Assembly (NCBI GenBank): GCA_021646465.1
Contig: SOET01000018.1
Location: 1-64,000, forward strand
DNA from: Candidatus Kuenenia hertensis
Lineage (GTDB): Bacteria > Planctomycetota > Brocadiia > Brocadiales > Brocadiaceae
DNA length: 64,000 nucleotides
Direction of reading: 5' to 3'
The position numbers and the translations under genes are program-made. The notes beneath the pieces are model-generated. The model searched no databases, had not been told where the DNA came from, and saw only the letters and a program-made list of their open reading frames with translations. Every line of letters starts with the position of its first letter. The first letter of the stretch is position 1. Shown here one piece after another: positions 1-7,492 of this stretch.

Positions 1-59
1 CGAATTATTGGAGGATTCTTATGCTTTCGGCTTCTTAACTTAACACCTATGCCCTTTAT

Positions 60-180
60 CCCCCTCTTGATAGAGGGGACTTGTCCACTCTCCCCTCTAT
101 CAAGAGGGGTCGGGGGTGTGTTTTATCAAATAAATCTATTTTTTCAAAAGCCTAAATTTCGAAAATCAGATTTGTTTGAC
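60..180. repeat. Dispersed intergenic repeat, copy 1
   Basis: The stretch contains a perfect 18-bp inverted repeat (arms 61-78 and 92-109, 13-nt spacer) built from CCCCTC and GAGGGG blocks. It is followed by a G-rich segment and a tail ending in TTCGAAAATCAGATTTG, positions 159-175. The same layout recurs at 721-841. The tail is the right terminal inverted repeat of the complete element at 682-841. No left terminus is visible here, but the window begins with CGAATTATT, which could be the inner edge of one cut by the window boundary. It carries no credible coding sequence. Confidence 0.75.
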
Positions 181-222
181 TATAAGCTGTCTACAGTAAA
201 AATCCCCCTTTTGCTGGTCTTC

Positions 223-341
223 TGCTGGTTCAATCTTGTAGATTGAACCGGAAGTTTTGAACCATGCAGCAGGCAGTAAATTGATTCAGCCTTTGAAAAA
301 TACTAAATGTTTTGGTTCAATCGAGGACGATTGAACCAGCA
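223..341. repeat. Paired-hairpin element with 13-bp inverted ends
   Basis: Two perfect hairpins share the core GGTTCAATC. The first has arms 227-236 and 240-249 with a 3-nt loop; the second has arms 314-323 and 328-337 with a 4-nt loop. The outer edges also form a 13-bp inverted repeat, TGCTGGTTCAATC at 223-235 and its complement at 329-341. This makes a 119-bp unit that looks like a small non-autonomous element or a structured RNA. No reading frame in it is convincing. Confidence 0.6.
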
Positions 342-681
342 AAGAAATACAATAATCCTTAACTTAATGACATTGCCTTGCATACCTGATAGTCTACCTG
401 ATGAGAGCAAACACTTGGCCATTTCTGATGGTCTGCGCCCAGCTCTCTTCCTTTATCTGCCCAATGTTTTCGCAGGATGTTCATCAATCTCGTTTGTATT
501 CATCAGTCAATTCATTAAAAAAAATGTCATTTTGTTGCTGTTTCTCAATAAAAATCCTTGGGAAAACTCATTGATGACGTATGTTTTAAAAATTTATTTT
601 ATAAAAATGCCTTTGCCCATTAAACTATGTTAAGATCAAAACAATGCGGAATCCTTACCGTATCCAATTTTCATTTATCGT
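342..681. other. Gene-free stretch between two repeats
   Basis: No gene is supported here. Short frames on both strands lack a ribosome binding site and recognisable domains. On the minus strand, roughly 364-484, a 40-codon frame could be the decayed end of a mobile-element gene, given the repeats on both sides, but nothing in it is diagnostic. Confidence 0.4.
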
Positions 682-841
682 CAAACAAATTTGATTTTCG
701 AATATTTATATACCCCTAAATCCCTCTTGATAAAGGGGACTTGCCTTCTCTGCCCCTCTATTAAGAGGGGCAGGGGGTGTGTTTCATCAAATAAATCTAT
801 TTTTTTCAAAAAGCTTAATTTTCGAAAATCAAATTTGTTTG
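682..841. mobile_element. MITE-like element with perfect 21-bp terminal inverted repeats
   Basis: The element is 160 bp. Its left end (682-702) is the exact reverse complement of its right end (821-841); each is 21 bp. Inside lies an imperfect inverted repeat, 722-738 versus 753-770, and a G-rich run, matching the repeat at 60-180. Small size, perfect terminal repeats, no coding capacity and a second copy in the same gene desert are typical of a miniature inverted-repeat transposable element. No clear target-site duplication is visible. Confidence 0.7.
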
Positions 842-917
842 TTTACATTAAACGATTATGTTCATACACTCTCTTTTCTTAAAAAGATTAATTAAGAAAA
901 TAATTTTAAGGAAACCA

Positions 918-1580
918 ATGGCAAACAGAACTCTCTTCCTTACAAACGAATTATACAAATACATGATCTCTTCATCCGTCCGCGAGCCTGATATTTTAAG
1001 GCAATTAAGACGGGAAACTTCCCATGATCAAATGTCCGCCATGCAGATATCACCTGAACAGGGACAATTCATGGCATTTTTGTTAAAATTACAAAAAGCA
1101 ACGAAGGCCATTGAAATTGGCGTATATACGGGATATAGTTCCCTTTGTATCGCACTAGCGCTTCCCCCAGACGGAAAATTGGTTGCGTGTGATATCAACA
1201 AAGAATGGACATCGGTTGCGCAACGCTATTGGGAAAAAGCAGGCGTTTCAAAGAAAATAGATCTGCATCTCGCGCCGGGAATAGAAACATTGAATCATCT
1301 TATCTCAAATGGCAATGCAAATACTTACGATTTTATCTTTATTGACGCTGATAAGAAAAATTATGACATCTATTATGAACGAGCTATTAATTTGCTGCGT
1401 CCGGGAGGAATTATCGTCATTGACAATGTATTCTGGCTTGGAAAGGTAACCGACCATAAAATAATTGATGATGAAACCAACGCTATTCAACGCCTCAATA
1501 AAAAACTTCACAATGACGAAAGAATTGATTTGAGCATGATACCTGTTGGTGACGGGTTAACACTTGCCATGAAAAGGTAA
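918..1580 (+). CDS. Class I SAM-dependent O-methyltransferase (caffeoyl-CoA OMT type)
   Basis: The 220-residue protein belongs to the Methyltransf_3/COG4122 family of small cation-dependent O-methyltransferases. The SAM-binding loop reads EIGVYTGYSS. The metal-binding segment FIFIDADKKNY and the following IIVIDNVFWLGKV strand match the family. Length is normal for bacterial members, about 215-225 residues. An in-frame ATG at 858 would add 20 AT-rich codons, but the ATG at 918 is preceded by AAGGA at good spacing and gives the standard N-terminus MANRTLF. The physiological substrate cannot be read from sequence. It stands alone downstream of repeats and is convergent with nifJ. Confidence 0.9.
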   Translation: MANRTLFLTNELYKYMISSSVREPDILRQLRRETSHDQMSAMQISPEQGQFMAFLLKLQKATKAIEIGVYTGYSSLCIALALPPDGKLVACDINKEWTSVAQRYWEKAGVSKKIDLHLAPGIETLNHLISNGNANTYDFIFIDADKKNYDIYYERAINLLRPGGIIVIDNVFWLGKVTDHKIIDDETNAIQRLNKKLHNDERIDLSMIPVGDGLTLAMKR

Positions 1581-1845
1581 AATCGGGAATGCTCCCGGTA
1601 AAATCTCATTCATATATACTCAACAGGCTCACGATTTGAGATTTATAGACAATGCCGCACATGCTCAACACGAAAAAAAATAGAGACGCATTGCTATACG
1701 TCTTTACAGTCCGTAGTGCCACCCTTATTATGCTTTGACGGAGTTTATACTGAACGTGTGATGTGCTCAGCATAGATGACTCCGCTGTCACCCTGAACGG
1801 AGTCGAAGGATTGAGGTCTCTAAGCATCAGAATCAAATACGTGTT
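1581..1845. repeat. Intergenic region with degenerate dispersed palindromes
   Basis: The gap between the convergent O-methyltransferase and nifJ holds no gene. A hairpin CGGGA-ATGC-TCCCG lies just after the methyltransferase stop but lacks a T-run. At 1681-1706 is a degraded palindrome beginning TAGAGACGCATTGC, related to the perfect palindrome at 51719-51750. At 1787-1816 is the segment CACCCTGAACGGAGTCGAAG, which resembles intergenic repeats common in many bacterial genomes. Confidence 0.55.
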
Positions 1846-4800
1846 TTACGGAGTCCATTCTGCCATATGTTTTAACAATTTCCATCTTCTCTGAATATCT
1901 GCTTCAGCACGTTTCATCAGTTCTTTTGCCGCCTCAGGATTGCTTGCTCTTAATGCCTTATATCTGTTTTCCCGATAGGCGTATTCTTCAAATGGGATAG
2001 AAGGGTCTTTACTATTAATTACTAAAGGACTTTTCCCCTGTGCTTCAAGGTCAGGGTTATACCGATACAAAGGCCAATATCCACAAGCGACGGCCTTTTT
2101 CTGCGCCTCTATCCCCTTGCTCATATCCATACCATGTGCAATGCATGTTGAGTATGCTATTATTAAGGCGGGCCCGTTATACGCATCCGCCTCCAGAAAT
2201 GCTTTTAGCGTTTGCGCCTGATTTGCACCGAAAGCCACTTGTGCAATATACACATTACCATAAGTGGACATAATCATCCCGATATTCTTTTTTGGCGTCC
2301 GTTTTCCACCTGCAGCAAATTGCGCTATTGCCCCTAAAGGAGTGGCCTTTGACATCTGCCCGCCGGTATTCGAATACACTTCCGTATCTAAAATAAGAAG
2401 TTTAATGTTTTCCCCTGACGCCAAAACATGATCAACACCGCTATATCCAATATCATATCCCCAGCCATCGCCACCTATAGACCATACAGATTTTTTCACC
2501 AGATAATCTGCAAGAGAAAGTAAGTGTTTTGCTTCCGATGAACTATCATTTTTTAACAACTGTTTAAGCTTCTCAACACGCTTTCTTTGTTCTTCAATTG
2601 CTTCCTGCGTGGATTGATCTGCATTAATTAACGAATCAAATAGTTCTTTCGAACCTGCATAGGCGTCTTTTGCCGATAACTTATTAGCTAATTCTACGGC
2701 CTGTTTGTAAAAACTGTCTACCGTTTGTCTCATGCCTAGACCAAATTCCGCCGTATCTTCAAATAATGAATTTGACCATGCAGGCCCCCTTCCGTCACCA
2801 CGTTTTGTGTAAGGAGTTGTTGGCAAATTTCCACCATAAATAGAACTGCAACCAGTAGCATTCGCTATTAACAACCGGTCACCAAATAATTGTGTAAGTA
2901 ATTTAATATAAGGGGTTTCCCCGCAACCAACGCATGCACCGCTATATTCAAAAAGTGGTTTTACGAATTGACTGCCTTTTACGTTTGAAACACTAAATCT
3001 TGAAGGGTCCGTTTCCGGTAAATCTAAAAAGAATTTATAATTTTCTGCTTCCAGGCATCGTAAAGGTTCTTGCAGTTTCATATTTATTGCCTTTACCCCT
3101 GGTATTTTATTACCAGCAGCATCCTTTTTCTGCCCAGGACAGTTGAATACACAGGATGCGCAACCGGTACAATCTTCAGGAGCAACTTGTACGGTAAATT
3201 TAAGCCCCTGAAGGTCTTTTCCCGTAGCGTCTATAGATTTAAACGCAGAAGGAGCATTTTTAAGCAACGATGGATCATATGCTTTAATTCTGATAGATGC
3301 ATGAGGGCATACAAAAGAACACTGACCGCATTGTATACATGCATCAGGCTCCCATTCCGGGATATGAACACCAATGTTTCTTTTTTCGTATTGTGTAGTT
3401 CCGGTTGGCCATGTGCCATCAGGGGGAATTGACGATACAGGCAATGAATCTCCTTTATTTGCAAGCAGCGTTGCCGTTACATTCCTGACAAATTCCGGTG
3501 CATCATCCGGTACAGGGTTGATCATCCTCACTTTACTCATAGCTTTATCAGGAACAGGCACTTCAACAATATTTTGCAGCGCCCGGTCAACTGCTTCATA
3601 ATTTAGCTTTACTACGTCCTCACCCTTCTTCATATAGGTTTTTTTAATCTCTTTTTTAATAGATTCTACGGCTTTTTCTTTTGGGATAATGCCTGATATA
3701 ACAAAAAAGGCCGTTTGCATTATCATATTTATTCTTGCACCAAGACCAATTTCTTCCGCAAGTGAAATGGCGTCAATTATGTAAAATTTCATCTTTTTCT
3801 GAATGAGTTGTTCCTGGACTTCAACCGGCAGGGCATCCCAAACTTCATCCTTATTATGGGAAGTTGTAAGAAGGAATGTAGCGCCTTCTTCAGCATTGGA
3901 CAACATATCAATTTTTTCCGGGAAAGCAGGATTATGACAGGCAATAAAATTTGCTTTTGAAACAAGGTATGGCTTATTTATCTTTTCTTTCCCAAACCGG
4001 AGATGAGATACGGTTGTCGCCCCTGCTTTTTTAGAATCATAAACAAAATATGCCTGGGAATAATTATCCGTTTCGTTGCCTATGATTTTTATGGTATTTT
4101 TGTTCGCACCCACCGTACCATCCGAACCTAATCCGTAAAACAATGCGCGGAATACATTGCTTTCATTCGCAGTATTAAAGTTTTCATCATATTCCAGGCT
4201 TGTATTACAAATATCATCGTTAATACCAATGGTGAAGTGATTCTTTGGCATATCCTGTGATATATTATCATATATGGCTTTTACCATTGCAGGGGTAAAA
4301 TCTTTTGATCCAAGGCCATACCTTCCGCCTACTATTTTTGGATATTCCTTAAATTTTGCCATACCTTTTTCCATTGCTTCGCCAATTGCGGTTCTCACAT
4401 CAAGATAGAGTGGTTCCCCGATAGCGCCAGGCTCTTTTGTCCTGTCAAGCACTGCAATAGATTTAACACTTGCTGGCAACGTTTTGACAAATACGTCAAT
4501 ATCAAATGGTCTAAACAACCTGACCTGAATAAGCCCCAGTTTTTTCCCAGTTTTATTTAGTGCACTGATGGTATTTGCCACTGTTTCTCCGCCAGACCCC
4601 ATAATAACGATAACACTTTCCGCATCAGGCGCTCCATAATAGTCAAAAAGTTTATATTGACGCCCCACAATACTTGCAAACTTGTCCATCGCTTTTTGAA
4701 CTATTGCAGGAGTTTCGTTGTAATATTTATTAACTGTTTCCCTGCCTTGAAAATACACGTCAGGATTTTGTGATGTTCCTCTAATAGCAGGACGATCAGG

Positions 4801-5427
4801 AGAAAGCCCTCTTTGACGATGAGCAATTACATGATCATCATTTATCATTGCACGCATATCGTCAAAGCTGAGTTCCTCAATCTTCTGCACCTCGTGCGAG
4901 GTTCTAAAGCCGTCAAAGAAGTGAATAAAGGGAATTCTTGACTCAAGAGTGGCGGCCTGTGATATAAGGGCAAAATCCATTGATTCCTGAACGTTCTGGG
5001 AGCACAGCATTGCAAATCCGGTTGCACGGGCAGCCATTACGTCAGAATGGTCACCAAATATCGATAACCCCTGGCATGCCAAAGAACGCGCAGTTATATG
5101 AAAGACAGTAGGAGTTAATTCCCCCGCTATCTTGTACATATTCGGTATTATAAGTAATAATCCCTGAGAAGCAGAAATAGTCGTAGCTAATGCACCTGTT
5201 GTTAAAGATCCGTGGACAGCGCCTGCAACACCTGCTTCTGACTGCATTTCACTCACTTTGGGAACTGTACCCCATATATTTATTTCTCCTTTTGCCGTCT
5301 TGGCATCACAAATCTCAGCAATTGGTGACGAAGGGGTTATTGGATAGATTGTAATTATTTCGTTTGTAGCATGCACAACATGTGCACATGCAGTACAACC
5401 ATCAACTATTACTGTCCTACGATTCAT
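1846..5427 (-). CDS. nifJ: Pyruvate:ferredoxin (flavodoxin) oxidoreductase, single-chain
   Basis: The enzyme oxidatively decarboxylates pyruvate to acetyl-CoA, or runs in reverse for CO2 fixation, passing electrons to ferredoxin. It is 1193 residues, the usual size of the homodimeric one-chain form. Seen in order: the N-terminal TPP domain (YPITPSSPIAE), transketolase-C-like and gamma domains, a two-cluster ferredoxin domain around residues 685-760 (CIQCGQCSFVCPH and CTGCASCVFNCPG), then the C-terminal TPP domain with CVGCGETPY and GDGWGYDIG. TPP and Mg binding is supported by DTEVYSNTGGQMS. The ATG is preceded by AAGGAG. It is monocistronic with a 480-bp gene-free region upstream. Its presence points to anaerobic or acetyl-CoA-pathway metabolism. 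Confidence 0.97.
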   Translation of the reverse strand: MNRRTVIVDGCTACAHVVHATNEIITIYPITPSSPIAEICDAKTAKGEINIWGTVPKVSEMQSEAGVAGAVHGSLTTGALATTISASQGLLLIIPNMYKIAGELTPTVFHITARSLACQGLSIFGDHSDVMAARATGFAMLCSQNVQESMDFALISQAATLESRIPFIHFFDGFRTSHEVQKIEELSFDDMRAMINDDHVIAHRQRGLSPDRPAIRGTSQNPDVYFQGRETVNKYYNETPAIVQKAMDKFASIVGRQYKLFDYYGAPDAESVIVIMGSGGETVANTISALNKTGKKLGLIQVRLFRPFDIDVFVKTLPASVKSIAVLDRTKEPGAIGEPLYLDVRTAIGEAMEKGMAKFKEYPKIVGGRYGLGSKDFTPAMVKAIYDNISQDMPKNHFTIGINDDICNTSLEYDENFNTANESNVFRALFYGLGSDGTVGANKNTIKIIGNETDNYSQAYFVYDSKKAGATTVSHLRFGKEKINKPYLVSKANFIACHNPAFPEKIDMLSNAEEGATFLLTTSHNKDEVWDALPVEVQEQLIQKKMKFYIIDAISLAEEIGLGARINMIMQTAFFVISGIIPKEKAVESIKKEIKKTYMKKGEDVVKLNYEAVDRALQNIVEVPVPDKAMSKVRMINPVPDDAPEFVRNVTATLLANKGDSLPVSSIPPDGTWPTGTTQYEKRNIGVHIPEWEPDACIQCGQCSFVCPHASIRIKAYDPSLLKNAPSAFKSIDATGKDLQGLKFTVQVAPEDCTGCASCVFNCPGQKKDAAGNKIPGVKAINMKLQEPLRCLEAENYKFFLDLPETDPSRFSVSNVKGSQFVKPLFEYSGACVGCGETPYIKLLTQLFGDRLLIANATGCSSIYGGNLPTTPYTKRGDGRGPAWSNSLFEDTAEFGLGMRQTVDSFYKQAVELANKLSAKDAYAGSKELFDSLINADQSTQEAIEEQRKRVEKLKQLLKNDSSSEAKHLLSLADYLVKKSVWSIGGDGWGYDIGYSGVDHVLASGENIKLLILDTEVYSNTGGQMSKATPLGAIAQFAAGGKRTPKKNIGMIMSTYGNVYIAQVAFGANQAQTLKAFLEADAYNGPALIIAYSTCIAHGMDMSKGIEAQKKAVACGYWPLYRYNPDLEAQGKSPLVINSKDPSIPFEEYAYRENRYKALRASNPEAAKELMKRAEADIQRRWKLLKHMAEWTP

Positions 5428-5911
5428 TCCTATCTCCTTGCAGATTATATTTGTTTCCAGTACTCAATACTTCGTTGAAGTCAGAAAAGCTTTGTTTTCT
5501 ATAAAAACAGAAAAATCTCATATTGCCTTTATAATATAAAAAAGAAAATAATTTTACACGCAAAAATTGAATTTTATCTTAAATTAACAATGAACTCTCC
5601 AACAAAACTCTAAAAAACACAACACGTTAGACCTTTTTTTCTTTTGGGGCAACAAATTTTTACCAAATTATTTATTTTCACACACATCGTATGAGCGTTT
5701 TTTTTATACGAGGCGAAACCTGAATGTTGTGCTGAAACAAAAAAAGCCGCACAACGATTATTTTTTTCATTGTACGGCCTATCCTTTGACAGACGATATA
5801 ATTACCGTCCCTCTTGTTTCTGCCATAAAGTCTGATTGTTATGCATGTTATATAAAAAATCTATGAAGTCAAGCCAAAAAGTGTATTTGCACACATTTAA
5901 TACCTGCCTTA
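5428..5911. other. Gene-free region upstream of nifJ
   Basis: This 484-bp AT-rich region should hold the nifJ promoter (minus strand); TATATTATAAAGG on the minus strand near 5530-5545 is a plausible -10 area, but no clean -35 was found. The only well-defined structure is the minus-strand terminator at 5738-5778. No coding sequence is supported. Confidence 0.5.
5738..5778 (-). terminator. Rho-independent terminator downstream of the GNAT gene
   Basis: On the minus strand a GC-rich stem (arms 5769-5778 and 5746-5755, closed with G-U wobbles) is followed directly by a run of T residues (the A-run 5738-5745 on the plus strand). It lies about 130 bp beyond the stop of the acetyltransferase and would end the parA/GNAT transcript before nifJ. 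Confidence 0.65.
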
Positions 5912-6337
5912 TTAGTCGATATTTGTGCGAATCATCGTATAATGTTCTTTACCGGCTTCTTGAAATATTTCACCGGCAATGGCAAATCCATGCTTTTTAT
6001 AAAATTCTGTTAAATACGTTTGAGCATGAATTTTTACCTTTTTATATCCTTGTTCTTTTGCAATCGAAATCATAAAATCTATCAGTTCATGGCCAAGTTT
6101 TTTCCCCCGATGTGATTTTCTTATTGCTATACGTTCAAACTTTGCGTAATCACCAAATTTTCGTATCCGACCGGCGCCAAAGGGTTCTCCGTTCTCTTCT
6201 CCCAATACGTGTGTTGATGTATAATCATAAATATCACGCTCTATTCCATACGGAACTTTTTGCTCTTCCAAAAAAACTATTCCGCGCACGATAAATACTT
6301 TAATCAAGTCTTCAAAATTTATTACTACTTTAAACAC
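5912..6337 (-). CDS. GNAT family N-acetyltransferase
   Basis: The 141-residue single-domain acetyltransferase has the ElaA/YjcF-type opening in which EEQKVPYGIERD is followed by a strand carrying HVLGEENGEPFGAGRIR. The acetyl-CoA pyrophosphate loop is in IRKSHRGKKLGHEL, and the C-terminal YKKHGF motif is present. It probably transfers acetyl from acetyl-CoA to a small amine or protein N-terminus; the substrate is unknown. The gene follows the orphan parA with about 90 bp between them and may share its transcript, which ends at the terminator at 5738-5778. Confidence 0.85.
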   Translation of the reverse strand: MFKVVINFEDLIKVFIVRGIVFLEEQKVPYGIERDIYDYTSTHVLGEENGEPFGAGRIRKFGDYAKFERIAIRKSHRGKKLGHELIDFMISIAKEQGYKKVKIHAQTYLTEFYKKHGFAIAGEIFQEAGKEHYTMIRTNID

Positions 6338-6428
6338 CGGGAATCAGGCCTCTATTAAATATAGAAATCATATAGCTTTGAATAGTGCACTATTCTTCAT
6401 TTTGATTCGTACGATGTTGAGGGCAAAA

Positions 6429-7217
6429 TCATTCGGTAGTCATATCTTTTTTCATGTTTTTTTCCAGTTCAACTACTTCTTTTGCCAACTCTATATAATC
6501 TTTTGCTCCGGAGCTTTCCGGCGCATACAATGTGATCGGTTTTGCGGAAATAGGACATTCTGCCAAACGTACATTTTCGCGAATTATCGTATTGAAAACC
6601 TTTTCATGAAAACGATCTTTAACCTGCTTATATACCTCATTGCTAAGATTTGTCCTGCTATCAAATCTACAGGCAATAATACCGGTGACTTCCAATTTAT
6701 GGTTCAGCCTCTCCTTAACCACTTGTACAGTATTTACAAGCGTTACGAGTCCATTCAGTGCAAGAACTTTCGTTTCTAACGGAATAAATACCTCTTTTAC
6801 AAAAGTCAGTGCATTTACCGTTATCAAACCTAACGATGGCGGGCAATCCAACAAAATATAATCATAATTATTTGCAACAGGAGAAATTCTCTTCCGCAAT
6901 ATAAGGTCGCGTTCTTTTTCATTTGCCAGGATTCTTTCGACACCTGCCAATGCCACATTAGAGGGTGCAAGAGTGAGATTTTCCACACAAGTATCCTTCA
7001 GTATCTCTTCAAAATAAACCTCTTCCAAAAAAACATTGTACATTGATTTTTCCAGGGAATGTATGTCCAGCCCAAACCAGGAACTCATGTTGCCTTGAGG
7101 ATCCAAATCAACTAATAATACCTTCTTTCCCATATCAGAAAGACAGGCGCCCAGATTTACCGTTGTCGTTGTTTTTGCCACTCCCCCTTTTTGATTTGTC
7201 AACGCAATACTACGCAT
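6429..7217 (-). CDS. parA: ParA/Soj-type P-loop ATPase
   Basis: This 262-residue ATPase belongs to the ParA/MinD superfamily that positions DNA or other cargo by ATP-dependent binding and release. The deviant Walker A motif KGGVAKTTTTVNLG starts at residue 10. Also present are VDLDPQGNMS (A') and YILLDCPPS (Walker B). The protein starts directly at the P-loop and lacks the N-terminal HTH found in plasmid types, so it matches chromosomal Soj. No parB or parS-like repeat is adjacent, so it is an orphan and the cargo is unknown. No clear ribosome binding site precedes the ATG. Confidence 0.88.
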   Translation of the reverse strand: MRSIALTNQKGGVAKTTTTVNLGACLSDMGKKVLLVDLDPQGNMSSWFGLDIHSLEKSMYNVFLEEVYFEEILKDTCVENLTLAPSNVALAGVERILANEKERDLILRKRISPVANNYDYILLDCPPSLGLITVNALTFVKEVFIPLETKVLALNGLVTLVNTVQVVKERLNHKLEVTGIIACRFDSRTNLSNEVYKQVKDRFHEKVFNTIIRENVRLAECPISAKPITLYAPESSGAKDYIELAKEVVELEKNMKKDMTTE

Positions 7218-7362
7218 GTTTTTCGGTTTAAAATGTTTTTATAAATGACTATATTTTTTGTTGAATAAAAATAACACATTGAATATACATAATCAAAACA
7301 AAAACCTTTCTCGTTTTTATATTGCAGGCTGTCAGGATTGCTTTATATTTATTAGTTAGTCA

Positions 7363-7391
7363 TTGACACTACTTTTTTTGCCTGATATAGT
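7363..7391 (+). promoter_or_regulatory. Sigma-70-type promoter for the NnrS-like gene
   Basis: TTGACA at 7363-7368 and TATAGT at 7386-7391 are separated by exactly 17 bp. Transcription would begin near 7398, leaving a leader of about 95 nt before the ATG at 7493. No FNR-type TTGAT-N4-ATCAA site was found beside it. Confidence 0.6.
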
Positions 7392-7492
7392 ATTTTCATC
7401 TAATTGTTTTTGTAATTTATCATAAACCATAATAACCACTAATAAAAGCAGTCTTTCTAAAAATTTATTTTTAAAAATTTCAGGATTTTTTT

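Noticed and set aside
1-44. Possible end of a plus-strand gene: frame 2 reads 13 codons to a stop at 42-44
   Set aside because: Too short to assign, and the other frames close almost as soon; no recognised C-terminus.
227-337. GGTTCAATC hairpins as a tRNA T-arm
   Set aside because: No acceptor, D or anticodon arms can be built around them; the repeats are plain hairpins.
364-484. Minus-strand 40-codon frame resembling a decayed mobile-element gene
   Set aside because: No ribosome site, no conserved domain, and the region is repeat-derived.
1587-1600. CGGGA-ATGC-TCCCG hairpin as a rho-independent terminator of the O-methyltransferase
   Set aside because: The stem is short and is followed by TAAAATC rather than a T-run.
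5680-5730. CGTAT...ATACG hairpin as a second terminator
   Set aside because: The stem is only 5 bp with a long T-rich loop and no T-run on the relevant side; the stronger structure is at 5738-5778.
7262-7296. TTGAATATACATAATCAA as an FNR-type site
   Set aside because: Half-site spacing is 8 bp, not the 4 bp of the FNR/CRP family, and the halves are imperfect.
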